Assembly (NCBI GenBank): GCA_016711925.1
Contig: JADJSA010000001.1
Span: 744,001 to 808,000, forward strand
Direction: 5' to 3'
Length of the DNA: 64,000 nt
DNA from: Candidatus Methylophosphatis haderslevensis
Lineage (GTDB): Bacteria > Pseudomonadota > Gammaproteobacteria > Burkholderiales > Rhodocyclaceae
Shown: positions 36,030 to 44,786 of the stretch, piece after piece
How the letters are laid out: each line of letters opens with the position of its first letter
Numbering within the stretch: position 1 is the stretch's first letter
Position numbers and translations under genes: made by a program
The notes under the pieces: generated by a model
What the model saw: only the letters and a program-made list of their open reading frames with translations
Databases searched by the model: none
Told to the model about the DNA's origin: nothing

Positions 36030-36356
36030 TCAGTGGCAAGTCGAGACGCACGCCGCAGCCTCATCCCGCGTGTAGAAGCGTCCGTCGCGAACGAAGCCAG
36101 CGATGACAGACGGCTTGACGGCCACGATCCGGCCGTTGCGATCGCGCTCGAGCACCAGCGCTTCGGGCAGCCCGTCGATGCAGTGGAAGGGCGCCGGCCG
36201 ACCATCGGCAAAACGTGACAGGTGGATGCTGTCGGTCAGGGTGTCGAGAAATGCCGGGCGGAAACCATAGCCACCATTCTCCTGGCTGATCCCACCGCTG
36301 CCGCGAAATACGCGCGTCTCGCCCTGCAGGATCTGTTGAGTCAAAGGCTGTGCCAT
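36030..36356 (-). CDS. Small conserved-looking protein of unknown function
   Basis: 108 residues, not assigned to a family. The chain reads as a compact beta-rich protein (ETRVFRGSGGISQENGGYGF, HLSRFADGRPAPFHCIDGLP, VLERDRNGRIVAVKPSVIAG, DGRFYTRDEAA) without signal peptide or membrane segment. The ATG at 36356 has GGAGA seven bases upstream, and codon use is coherent, so I take it as real; the longer frame to 36656 is not convincing. It sits alone between the end of the first T6SS block and the kinase operon, on the minus strand. A link to secretion is positional only. Confidence 0.6.
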   Translation of the reverse strand: MAQPLTQQILQGETRVFRGSGGISQENGGYGFRPAFLDTLTDSIHLSRFADGRPAPFHCIDGLPEALVLERDRNGRIVAVKPSVIAGFVRDGRFYTRDEAAACVSTCH

Positions 36357-36711
36357 CGTTTTTCTCCATTCGCTGTTGTACTGTCTAACAGACGAGCAAG
36401 ACCGATGCCTGGGTACTCGGACGAGATAACATGTTGATAGATAGCCAATGGCTACCGAAAAGCGGCGAGCCGAAGGGTGCAACTTCTGTCGCCGAGCGGC
36501 GCTCAAGATTCGCATGAATGGGCCACCGGACGCACTGGCTGGCGGCTTTAGGCGCTCAAGGACAGCGGATGATTCTGTCTCGATAAGGTGCCGAGACACC
36601 ACACAGCCGACCCGTGGCCCGCTGACCTTGAGGAAAGCACGTTGGCGCGCATGCAATGATGAGCACTTCCTGCCGCCAGCTACAGCGCCGACCCATTGCG
36701 ACAGGATTGCC
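36357..36711. other. Non-coding stretch between kinase gene and small gene
   Basis: 355 bases downstream of the kinase gene and upstream of the 108-residue gene. No credible gene, terminator or promoter pattern was recognised. Confidence 0.4.
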
Positions 36712-39700
36712 TTACAAAAACTTGGTCCGATCCTCGCGGATATCTGCCGGCGTGTAAGGCTGCGCCATCAGATTGTTGTATGCCTCTAAAAGGTCGCTGC
36801 CGCGCTGATCGGACGGAAGCTCACGAACCAAGTCCGTGATGCTCTCCACTTGATCGCGGGCCGTCTTGAGTGACGCCTCGATGGTCGCGACGCACTTGCC
36901 TATCGCTTCACAGGCTTTCTTGCGAGCCTTGCCGTCACTGCTGACCGGGCGGGGGTGTTCAAGAAGATAATGCTCGGCTTGGGAGCGAAGTTCCTGAAGC
37001 GCCGCGTTGAACACCGCGTACTTGGTGGGCGCAGTTCGCAATTCGGCGTGCAGGTTTTGAACCCGGCTCATCGTATCGATTGCGCCTTGCAGACTGGAGC
37101 CGCGAGCCTTGCCGGTTTCCTGGAGTTGTGCACTGGAAGTGCCGCCGAGAAGGCTCGCGTCTCGATCGTATGCGGTCCTTACCGTTGAAAGCGCAAACTC
37201 GATCGCAGTCTTTGCCCGATGCTGTCGGGGTGAAGATGCGGGCGCAGAGGGTGGCGAGTCCGGGGCCGATTCGCGAATACCCGCTGAAGCAACACTACGC
37301 ACAACGAATACGTTGGCACCATGTTGGTTCGTAGCGAACTCCGCGGGCGTCGATACCGTGGTCTTCCCGGTGTTGGGGTCGTAGACGAGGTAGTTGCCGT
37401 CGGGCTGGACGGTGGCGGCCCATGTGTGAGCATCGGTGCCAAACCACAATACGGTACCGGGCCCGTAGCACTTCAGCCGGACGTCGTCGAGAACAGTTGC
37501 GCTAGGAGTATTCCGACCGGCAATCCGGCGTGCAGCGTAACTCGCCTGAGCAGCGAGTCCGCCCCGGCCGGCCCATTGCCTGACGGTGTCGACAGCGTCT
37601 TGACGACTGGCCAAGCCGTCGAAACGCAGCCCTTGAGCGGGGCAGCCGTTGTTTATCCACTCTGCCGCCAGGTAGGCGCAGAATTGCTCTACTCGAGCCC
37701 AAGGAGACCCAGGGTCTCTCGAATCGACGCGATAATTGAATCCGCTTTGACTGTTCAACTGGAAATAGAGCGTCGGATTTGGAGGCAGTGGATCCGCATA
37801 CGCAGTCGGAGCCGGTTCCGCCTCTTGCCGCAAGAAAGCACGCGGGGGCTTTAGCATCTTCGCGAGTTGGGATTCCTCTATCAGGCGTTCCGTCATGAAC
37901 GGGTGTTTGAGCGCCTCGATCGGGCTCAAGCGTTGAGCCGGATCGGAATGGGTCAAACCGTTCATGAAGTCGACATACGCCGTCATGACTCCATAAAGAC
38001 CGGGCGCGGCCGTCCCGGGCGCAGAAGCGGGACTGAGCGCTTGCCATGCAGGTTTTCCGTCAAGGGTCCTTTTCGCCCTCACTTGTCCCGTAGCGGGGTC
38101 CCGCTCCATGGCAGACGCGGCCAGCCTCACGACATCAATATTGCTTGTATTGTCATTGACATAGATTCCCTTGAACAAATGCGCCTTTCCGGGTTCCGGA
38201 TTGCCCGTCAGAAATTGATAGATCTCGGCTGGTTCGGGCTTCGCCTCGTGCGGCGATTCCTGCTCCAGAAGCGGGAACAACACTTTGCTGACACTGAAGG
38301 CGTCCCACACCGGCGTGACCGTGGGATTGGGGTCCTCTTTCCTATCTTTAGGTAGGAGATTCTCCGGAGGAGTGATACGGATTGCATGCGGTTTGTCGTC
38401 CCGGGGCCCCACTTGTTGAGCCAACCCCATATCGACGAGCTTCGGTTGAAGGGTCTGGGGATCCAGACGGATGTTGTCGCCCTTTACGTCCCTGTGCACC
38501 AAGCCCAGGGACTCAAAATGGGCCAATCCTTGAAGTATGCCTTTTAGAATCTGCTGGACGCTTCCGAGATACTCGGCGCGACTGATCGGGTCTTTTCGTA
38601 CAGGGTTAACGATGCGCCTTTTGCGTTCCGGATCGTTGGGATCGACTACCTCACGTTCGCGTGCGACGTCCCGGAAGCGCTTGCGAAGCCCTTCGAGCAC
38701 TTCGGCGATGTCGCCGCCCCCCACGTTTTCCATCACGAGCATATCCTTGCCGCCGACCGCGTGAATGCCGTAGCACTTCGCGATGTTGGGGTGTTCACCC
38801 AGTTGGGCATAGACGGCTTCCTCGTGCTTTATCTCGCTGACCTCTTTCGACCGTTTGCCCACTAACGGGGGATAGTCCGATCCTAGCAGCGTGATGACTT
38901 CGCCGAAGTTGCCACTCCCAAGGGGCCCGCCTTCCCTCAACTGGCTTGGATGAACCGGCAGGCGCACCTTCTGGTCACCTAGCATTCGGTCTTTGGAACG
39001 GGTCTTGATGATCTTGGTGGCCAGAGCCGTGAGCTGTTCGAGCCTTTGATCGCGTTCTTCCGCCGTCACCTCTTTGCTTGCGATATTGGCCCACGCCGAG
39101 GCTAGTTCGTCCTTCGCGCCTTGATCGCGATCGTAATTCGCGATCGACATTGCTCTATCGAACAGAGGCTTCAGTACGTCCATTCTTTCCATCTGGGAGC
39201 TGAGGAAATGCCGGCGCCTTGCTAGCGCTTCGTCGTAGTCTTTCTGCAGCTTCCTTATGGCTTCCAGAGGCGGAGCGGCATTTGGCCGAACTTCGTTTCT
39301 GATAGCGTCGTAGCGGTCCCTGAACGACTTGGCTGCTTCCTCGTCGAGCATCCAGACGTCGCTGCCTTTCTCGTTTGGAAGTGGCGTCTTTGGATTCATG
39401 GGAGTGAGCGGGGGCGCGGGAAAGAGGGCAGCTTCAAGGCTGCTTAGCCGCACGTTTGCCTCTTCAGCCTTGTGTGCTTCATCCGCGTCTGACAGTTTTC
39501 GATCAAGTTCCGTGAGCGTTTGGATGGCCTGACGAATCAGTACGTCGTCGCTTTTCGTCACTCCTTTGACGGCGGACGCATAGATTTCATCCCACTCGCC
39601 TACCGACCAGAAAGTGCGCAGGTGGGCGAGCCGCCGGTCGACACGGTGTCGCAGCGCGACGAAATCATCGTAGATTGAAGGCGTGTCGGAGAGATCAGGT

Positions 39701-40386
39701 ACATTGGCCCGGCCGGAATGCCAAGAATGCAGCGGTGCTGCTGGGTCGACGGTATCTGTGTGTATCGGGTTCTCTTCCAGGTTGTGGTAGTTGTCACCCG
39801 GGCTCGGGCTGGCGACGGCCGCCGTAGGCGCCGTCGTCACAACGTCGGCGTTGCTGACAGCCGGTTGGACGTGCGACCGCAACTCACTAGAGTAAGCATT
39901 GTTCTGAATCGCCGGATTCACTGTCGGTGCGTTAGGACGGTTGAAGTAGGCGACTTCGCGGTCCCCTGTCGCGATCGGGACTGCGGTTCGAGGGGCTGCA
40001 TTCGCCGTGGTTGAACCTATGCCCGGTAGCGCGCGCTGTATGTCCACGGCCTCTGCATTGGATCTCTCCGGTTGCGCGTGCGATCGCAGATCCGCCGGGT
40101 TGGCATTGTTCTGAATCGGTTGATTTACTATCGGCGCGTCCTCTGGCCGAGCGCCGAGTACAGGGGTCAATTTGCGGTAGTCGACCTCGGTGCCGGATGT
40201 AGCGTCGGATGCCGTCGGTCGCATTCCATGCTCTGCTGCGCCCAGGGGTGTCCTCACGACGGAACCCCGGACGCCGTTCGGCGGAAGGCCCCCGTCGAGC
40301 GGCGTTCTCGCAACCATGCGGCGCTTCGGTTTGCGCAAGATGTGCGTCTTCAAGAACTCTCTGGCCTTCGCCGGCAATCCTGGCAT
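36712..40386 (-). CDS. Ser/Thr protein kinase fused to YopT-like cysteine-protease domain (candidate T6SS effector)
   Basis: 1224 residues, no close relative recognised. Residues 1–190 are disordered, with two related units (VNQPIQNNAN...LRSH near 87 and VNPAIQNNAY...LRSH near 156). A helical region follows (about 230–460). A complete protein kinase domain lies near 470–780: LGSGNFGEV glycine loop, PLVGKRSKE lysine, HRDVKGDN catalytic loop (H631–D633), VDMGLAQ in place of DFG, and TPPE. After a linker, residues about 895–1030 show EQFCAYLAAEWINNG (C903), DAHTWAATV (H987) and LVYDPNTGK (D1003). This is the C...H...DPN-G arrangement of C58 (YopT/AvrPphB) peptidases, with the same H–D spacing of 16 as YopT. 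There is no signal peptide. AAAGGAG precedes the start. It is the last gene of a minus-strand operon set between the two T6SS blocks; effector or T6SS-regulating kinase are the options. Confidence 0.7.
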   Translation of the reverse strand: MPGLPAKAREFLKTHILRKPKRRMVARTPLDGGLPPNGVRGSVVRTPLGAAEHGMRPTASDATSGTEVDYRKLTPVLGARPEDAPIVNQPIQNNANPADLRSHAQPERSNAEAVDIQRALPGIGSTTANAAPRTAVPIATGDREVAYFNRPNAPTVNPAIQNNAYSSELRSHVQPAVSNADVVTTAPTAAVASPSPGDNYHNLEENPIHTDTVDPAAPLHSWHSGRANVPDLSDTPSIYDDFVALRHRVDRRLAHLRTFWSVGEWDEIYASAVKGVTKSDDVLIRQAIQTLTELDRKLSDADEAHKAEEANVRLSSLEAALFPAPPLTPMNPKTPLPNEKGSDVWMLDEEAAKSFRDRYDAIRNEVRPNAAPPLEAIRKLQKDYDEALARRRHFLSSQMERMDVLKPLFDRAMSIANYDRDQGAKDELASAWANIASKEVTAEERDQRLEQLTALATKIIKTRSKDRMLGDQKVRLPVHPSQLREGGPLGSGNFGEVITLLGSDYPPLVGKRSKEVSEIKHEEAVYAQLGEHPNIAKCYGIHAVGGKDMLVMENVGGGDIAEVLEGLRKRFRDVAREREVVDPNDPERKRRIVNPVRKDPISRAEYLGSVQQILKGILQGLAHFESLGLVHRDVKGDNIRLDPQTLQPKLVDMGLAQQVGPRDDKPHAIRITPPENLLPKDRKEDPNPTVTPVWDAFSVSKVLFPLLEQESPHEAKPEPAEIYQFLTGNPEPGKAHLFKGIYVNDNTSNIDVVRLAASAMERDPATGQVRAKRTLDGKPAWQALSPASAPGTAAPGLYGVMTAYVDFMNGLTHSDPAQRLSPIEALKHPFMTERLIEESQLAKMLKPPRAFLRQEAEPAPTAYADPLPPNPTLYFQLNSQSGFNYRVDSRDPGSPWARVEQFCAYLAAEWINNGCPAQGLRFDGLASRQDAVDTVRQWAGRGGLAAQASYAARRIAGRNTPSATVLDDVRLKCYGPGTVLWFGTDAHTWAATVQPDGNYLVYDPNTGKTTVSTPAEFATNQHGANVFVVRSVASAGIRESAPDSPPSAPASSPRQHRAKTAIEFALSTVRTAYDRDASLLGGTSSAQLQETGKARGSSLQGAIDTMSRVQNLHAELRTAPTKYAVFNAALQELRSQAEHYLLEHPRPVSSDGKARKKACEAIGKCVATIEASLKTARDQVESITDLVRELPSDQRGSDLLEAYNNLMAQPYTPADIREDRTKFL

Positions 40387-40538
40387 GTGTGTCTCCTTTG
40401 TTCGTAATCATGGTTGTGCGAGGAAGCCCTCGGGCGCCGCGTCTGGCTGCGCAATGCCACTCGATTCTTGGCAGCCGGATCAATTTGGCCTCTTGCCGCT
40501 TGCCGCCAATACGTGTTTCTTCCTTGCGCCGCTCGACG

Positions 40539-41654
40539 TCACGTGGTGGCTGCGTCCGAATTTGCGAGCGGAGATTCTTCGTTCGGTAGTGACTCTTCGG
40601 GCGGGGAAGGCGGCTTCCGAGCCGGCGGCTCATCCAGTGGAATGGGTGGCAGCGGCGGCAGTACCCACCTTCGCTGCTGGCGTTCGATCGCCTGCGCAAG
40701 TCGGGATTCGATTTTCGGCAGATTCCCGAGCCATTTCTCGACGTAGGCTTGGGTGACGAACTCGCCGTTGCTCCTCTGGAAGTTCGGGCCGAGATTGCGC
40801 CACATCGAATCGAGGTATCCCTGCGGGTCGCGGGCGTCTCCAAGTTCGTCGCGGGTGCCTCTAAGTTCGTACATGGCTTTGGGACGCGTAGCGTTCAGGA
40901 CCGTGATCCGCTTGTTCAGCCCCAGCATGACGCGCTCTGGGTCGCCGTTCTCCTTTAGGAACCAGCGGAGTACCCTCCCGGCCTCTTCTGCCTTTCGTAG
41001 ATCGGACGCGCACTCCGCCTGCTTCGCCTCCAGGACCTGCAGCGCATCCTCCTCGGAGACATCGAGGGGGGGCAAAGGCAGTTCTCCTATCTCGTTGATC
41101 TGTCTGGTGACCGTCTCATCGATGCCCTCGAGCGTAGCCAGCGCCGCTCTTGCCATAGGTCCGTAAGGCCGCAAGAGATTTCCGAAGTCATAGATGCGCT
41201 TGCTGATCAATACATCGTCCCCCTCACCCTTGCTGAACGCGTCTGCCGCCTGCCTTACCCCTTTCTTGATGCGATCGAGGCGCTGATAGGCTTCTTTGTA
41301 CTTGGCCGGGAGGCCGGCTTCTGCGGCCTCCTGCTCTTTCAGCATCTCCGCACGATCTGCTTCATACTTCGTTCGCTCAGCAAGCTTCATGGGCTTTGCC
41401 AGCATGCTGTCCAAGTCGTCAACCTTCTCCTTGACAGCCGCGATCGCAGCTTCAGCGTCGTTGGTGAACTTCTTGATCTCAGCGATTTCGGTCTCCCATT
41501 TCATCTGGGCTTTGTCGTCCATCGGAAGCCGGCTGAGCTGAAACTTGGTCTTGGCGAGACGCCTTTCGTAGTCATCCTTGGTACAGCGCTTTAGGAACCG
41601 TATGACGAACGAGCGCTTTGCTGCCTTGAGCGGTTTGATATTGTCAAGTGACAT
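40539..41654 (-). CDS. Coiled-coil protein of unknown function in kinase operon
   Basis: 371 residues; no family recognised. The N-terminal third is strongly helical and Lys/Glu-rich (KWETEIAEIKKFTNDAEAAI, AERTKYEADRAEMLKEQEAA), probably a coiled coil. A globular helical middle contains FSKGEGDDVLISKRIYDFGN, and the C-terminal 40 residues are Pro/Glu-rich (LPPLPPIPLDEPPARKPP). No signal peptide or membrane segment. GGAG lies eight bases before the ATG at 41654. It sits 85 bases after the 488-residue gene and 152 bases before the kinase gene, all on one strand, so the three are likely co-transcribed. A chaperone, adaptor or structural effector component is conceivable but not shown. Confidence 0.65.
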   Translation of the reverse strand: MSLDNIKPLKAAKRSFVIRFLKRCTKDDYERRLAKTKFQLSRLPMDDKAQMKWETEIAEIKKFTNDAEAAIAAVKEKVDDLDSMLAKPMKLAERTKYEADRAEMLKEQEAAEAGLPAKYKEAYQRLDRIKKGVRQAADAFSKGEGDDVLISKRIYDFGNLLRPYGPMARAALATLEGIDETVTRQINEIGELPLPPLDVSEEDALQVLEAKQAECASDLRKAEEAGRVLRWFLKENGDPERVMLGLNKRITVLNATRPKAMYELRGTRDELGDARDPQGYLDSMWRNLGPNFQRSNGEFVTQAYVEKWLGNLPKIESRLAQAIERQQRRWVLPPLPPIPLDEPPARKPPSPPEESLPNEESPLANSDAATT

Positions 41655-41739
41655 GATGTCTGCTCCTATGGATTGACGCTTGTCGGGCGCACGGCCGTAG
41701 AGTCGGCTGCGTACAAGAACCCCACTGCCCGCGCCGGGA

Positions 41740-43206
41740 TCAAGCGAGCGCCTTACCGATGGCCGTCAGCGCAGCGCCCATCGTCTGGCGTACCTTCACC
41801 GGCACGAACGCGTTGTCATCGATTTCGTTGAGCAACTCGTCTCTGTCCACATAGGCACGATATTCGTCTAGCGTGTTCCTGGCCTGAGCGTGCAGGTGCT
41901 GGCGCTCGCCTTCGCTAACGGCATTGAGTGCGGCATCCAACTCGTCGGCAAGACGTTGATCCAGTTCTCCGAGAATGTCATACAGGTTCTCGCAGCCGGC
42001 TTCGATCTCGGCGAAGTCGGGCTCGCCACGGCAGTCCTTGAGAATCTTCTTGGCGAGGCGATCGATCTCATTGCGGGCAACGGTTCGCGCTTGCAGCCAG
42101 GCGAGCCGCGCCTTGCCATAGGCCACAGCGCCCTGCGGATTGCCGCGTGCTTGCGGCTGGGCGGCCGAAGCAAAGGCAGGCTTCAGGAGCGCCCGGAGCG
42201 CTTCGAGCGTGACGCCGGCATCATCGAGCCGGGACTCTTTGTGCTGCGCCTTGAACCGTTCGACCAGATCGAGTATCTCGTCCCTGGCCTGCGGCTCGGC
42301 GGTGAGCGCCTTGTTGAGCGCGCCGGTGAGGCCCTTGAACTTCGCCATCATCTCGGCAGCAATCAGGTCTTCGACAGGCGGCGCTTGCGGAACTTCTGAT
42401 CCACTCGAGTCCTGCGGCTGCGCGCCGGCAGCGCCCTGCTCGATGCCTTCGATCTCCTCAGGTTCGGTGTCCTCAGGATCGGGGACATCGGCCACCGCGT
42501 TACCCTCCATGGTCACCAGCACGCGATTGAAGGGAAGGGGCTTGAAGCGCTTGAGCAGCAGACGGAACTTTTTGGACAGGCCGGGAAGCGGCTTGGTGTA
42601 AAGCTCCAGCAAGAGCGTCGTATTGTCTTCCGGATGCGCGCCGGCCATGCCGAAGGTGCCCTTCTTCAGCTTGGTTTCGGTCTTGAGTTTGGTGAGCAGC
42701 GCATTGGGGTCTTTGCTCCGGTGCAGCATGATGCGGTGCTCAAGAGAGGTTGCGCCGGCGACGAAGGCGAAGGTGAGCGGCGCGCTCCTGGCCTTCTTCA
42801 GCCATTTCTTCAGGTAGAGCTGGTACTTCTCTGCGTTGCCGAACAACCCGTCGTCCTCCTCCTTGAGATCGTCGACTTCCTCACGCGCCTCGTCGAGCAT
42901 GGCGGACAGCTTCTTAAGCGCCGAGACCGTGTTCTCGAAGTCTTGCGAGTCGAACTTGGCGTCCTTCGGCGGCGACTTGAGTATCTTCTCGGCATCGTCC
43001 TGCGCCTTCTTCGCCGCCTGGCCAAGCGCACCGATAGTCTTCATGCACGCCAGGTGATGATCGGCGCTGCCTGATTTCTCCAATTGCTTTAACGCAGTTT
43101 CGTAGGCTTTGAGAGCGTCCTCCAGTGCCTTGGCGCTCGAAAGCCCGTGCGGCTGATTCGTTCGCCACCACGCGGCGATCAGCTCAGGTTTCGCGTTCTT
43201 CTTCAT
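41740..43206 (-). CDS. Helical protein with a segment shared with the vgrG-linked gene
   Basis: 488 residues; no named family. Residues 1–140 are helical. Residues 140–232 (ARSAPLTFAFVAG ... LLLELYTKPLPG ... KKFRLLLKRF ... FNRVLV) can be aligned with residues 196–284 of the protein encoded at 51110–52039 (AKSSPHGFVFVDG ... IYHFDLDRD ... RKISALVQKR ... KVKVKV), suggesting a common domain. An acidic Pro-rich linker and a second helical half (to 488) follow. The start at 43206 has AAGGAG seven bases upstream; the frame extends to 43281 without a ribosome site. First gene of the minus-strand operon, about 105 bases downstream of a good sigma-54 promoter, so probably expressed with the T6SS. Confidence 0.65.
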   Translation of the reverse strand: MKKNAKPELIAAWWRTNQPHGLSSAKALEDALKAYETALKQLEKSGSADHHLACMKTIGALGQAAKKAQDDAEKILKSPPKDAKFDSQDFENTVSALKKLSAMLDEAREEVDDLKEEDDGLFGNAEKYQLYLKKWLKKARSAPLTFAFVAGATSLEHRIMLHRSKDPNALLTKLKTETKLKKGTFGMAGAHPEDNTTLLLELYTKPLPGLSKKFRLLLKRFKPLPFNRVLVTMEGNAVADVPDPEDTEPEEIEGIEQGAAGAQPQDSSGSEVPQAPPVEDLIAAEMMAKFKGLTGALNKALTAEPQARDEILDLVERFKAQHKESRLDDAGVTLEALRALLKPAFASAAQPQARGNPQGAVAYGKARLAWLQARTVARNEIDRLAKKILKDCRGEPDFAEIEAGCENLYDILGELDQRLADELDAALNAVSEGERQHLHAQARNTLDEYRAYVDRDELLNEIDDNAFVPVKVRQTMGAALTAIGKALA

Positions 43207-43310
43207 TCGTCGACTCCTTGGTATGTGAATCGGGATTTGCCGAGGCCGCACCAACCGACGCGTGGCCCTCATCTGCTTCAAGGCGCGGGCGCCTCTGCCC
43301 GAGGGTGTCT

Positions 43311-43326
43311 AGCAAACGCCGAGCCA
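43311..43326 (-). promoter_or_regulatory. Sigma-54 promoter of the kinase operon
   Basis: On the minus strand the sequence reads TGGCTC-GGCGT-TTGCT, matching TGGCAC-N5-TTGCW apart from one base and with exact GG-N10-GC spacing. It lies about 105 bases upstream of the first gene of the minus-strand operon (start 43206), in the 478-base divergent region shared with tssA. Confidence 0.7.
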
Positions 43327-43617
43327 CATGAGAAAGCCGTTGTCCGATTGATTCCCGATCAATCGCTTAGCTCGATCCGGGCGTGCGCTACGAATGGAAT
43401 AGCCCTGCGACAAAAGCCGACAGGCTGCGACGATCCGCTGACGTTCGAGATCAGGACGCTCGCATGCCGTTTCCAGCGCTATATCCGAGAGGCCTTCCGT
43501 GTCGCCATTGGTTGCGGGTGCTGTCAGCCTTTGTCGCAGGGGAGCGGTCGCCTCCAAGGCGCCGGGGATGGGGACTAATGCGTTGATGAATCACGCGAAT
43601 TTGCGTCGCAACGCCGC

Positions 43618-43633
43618 TGGCATGGCGGTTGCT
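43618..43633 (+). promoter_or_regulatory. Sigma-54 promoter of the tssA block
   Basis: TGGCAT-GGCGG-TTGCT, nearly identical to the site upstream of tagH (only one spacer base differs across 15 positions). GG-N10-GC spacing is exact, and the site is about 52 bases upstream of the tssA start. Confidence 0.78.
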
Positions 43634-43684
43634 GAGCATAGCCGCGTGAGTCTTCCCAACGCATTACACAACTTGGATCGGGAC

Positions 43685-44743
43685 ATGAATATCGATATCG
43701 CCGCGCTGCTGGAACCTGTCGCACCGGACTCCCCGTGTGGCGACAACCTCGAATACGACAGCGAGTTTCTGGAGATGGAGAGTGCTGCCGCCGGAAAGCC
43801 GGAGCAGCAGGTCGGCGACACCATCGTTCCGGCGGAGGAGCCTGACTGGCGCAACGTTGCGGCGCGCGCTCTGGCGCTGCTTGCGCGAACTCGCGATCTG
43901 CGCGTGGCATGCCGACTTGCGCAAGCAATGCTGCATACGCAGGGCATCGCCGGGTTGCGAGACGGTCTTTCGGTCGTGCGGAGCTACCTCGATAACTATT
44001 GGGATGCACTGTATCCGCGGCTTGACCCCGAAGACAGCAACGACCCGGCGATTCGCGTCAATACCGTGGCCTCGCTGTGCCATGCCGGACGTGTGATCAA
44101 TCCGCTGCGCGATTCGCGGCTCGTTGCCGCGCGCGGCCAAGAGGCCGTCAGCGCGCGAACCATTGCGATCGTCCGTGGCAACGAAGCGCTGCCGCCAGGT
44201 GGCGAGCGAAACCTGCCCACCCCGGGGGAGATCGAGGCGATCTTCATGGAGTGCGACTTTGCCGAGCTTCGGCACACAGCGGAAGCCGCGGACCAGGCAT
44301 GCGCACTTGTCGGCGAGATCGAAGCTGGCCTGACGCGGCGCGTGGGTTCGGCAAAGTCGGTAGACATGAGCGCGCTCGCCAATGCGCTGGGTGAAGCACG
44401 GGGAATCCTTGCCCACTGGATCGAGCGGCGATTGCCTGCGCAGACGGAAAGGTCGGCAGTCGAGACGGCACAGGAGGAGGCGACCGGCTTGGAACCGCAA
44501 GCCGCCGCGCAAGACCGGGCGGTGCAGGCACGAGGCCCGATCCGTGGCCGCGACGACGTAGTGCGCAGTATCGACGAGATCTGCCGCTACTTCGAGCAGC
44601 ACGAGCCTTCGAGCGCCGTGCCGATCCTGCTTACGCGAGCGCGGCGCTGGGTCACGATGGATTTCATCGCGGTGCTGCATGACATGGCACCGGACGCCGC
44701 GAAGGAAGCCGAGAGGCTGCGCGGAACGTTCGACTCTGCATGA
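43685..44743 (+). CDS. tssA: T6SS assembly protein TssA
   Basis: 352 residues. The ImpA_N domain at the N-terminus (LLEPVAPDSPCGDNLEYDSEFLEME ... ARTRDLRVACRLAQAMLHTQG, LDNYWDALYPRLDPEDSNDP) is diagnostic. The C-terminal domain (DDVVRSIDEICRYFEQHEPSSA ... ARRWVTMDFIAVLHDMAP) forms the oligomerisation part in this TssA class. TssA primes baseplate docking and coordinates tail-tube and sheath polymerisation. The ATG at 43685 gives the family N-terminus; the frame is open upstream to 43499 across the sigma-54 promoter, which argues against earlier starts. First gene of the second T6SS block. Confidence 0.93.
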   Translation: MNIDIAALLEPVAPDSPCGDNLEYDSEFLEMESAAAGKPEQQVGDTIVPAEEPDWRNVAARALALLARTRDLRVACRLAQAMLHTQGIAGLRDGLSVVRSYLDNYWDALYPRLDPEDSNDPAIRVNTVASLCHAGRVINPLRDSRLVAARGQEAVSARTIAIVRGNEALPPGGERNLPTPGEIEAIFMECDFAELRHTAEAADQACALVGEIEAGLTRRVGSAKSVDMSALANALGEARGILAHWIERRLPAQTERSAVETAQEEATGLEPQAAAQDRAVQARGPIRGRDDVVRSIDEICRYFEQHEPSSAVPILLTRARRWVTMDFIAVLHDMAPDAAKEAERLRGTFDSA

Positions 44744-44786
44744 CGGGGAACACCTTTATCAACCAGCAAACAGGAGTAGCGACAAC

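Noticed and set aside
36448..36789. A 113-codon plus-strand open frame downstream of the kinase gene
   Set aside because: Cys/Arg-rich composition, no ribosome site and overlap with the kinase 3' end; regarded as chance.
38900..41300. Homology between the helical region of the kinase protein and the 371-residue protein (both contain DDVLI after a basic segment)
   Set aside because: Only a handful of matching residues in generally helical, charged sequence; not enough to claim a common domain.
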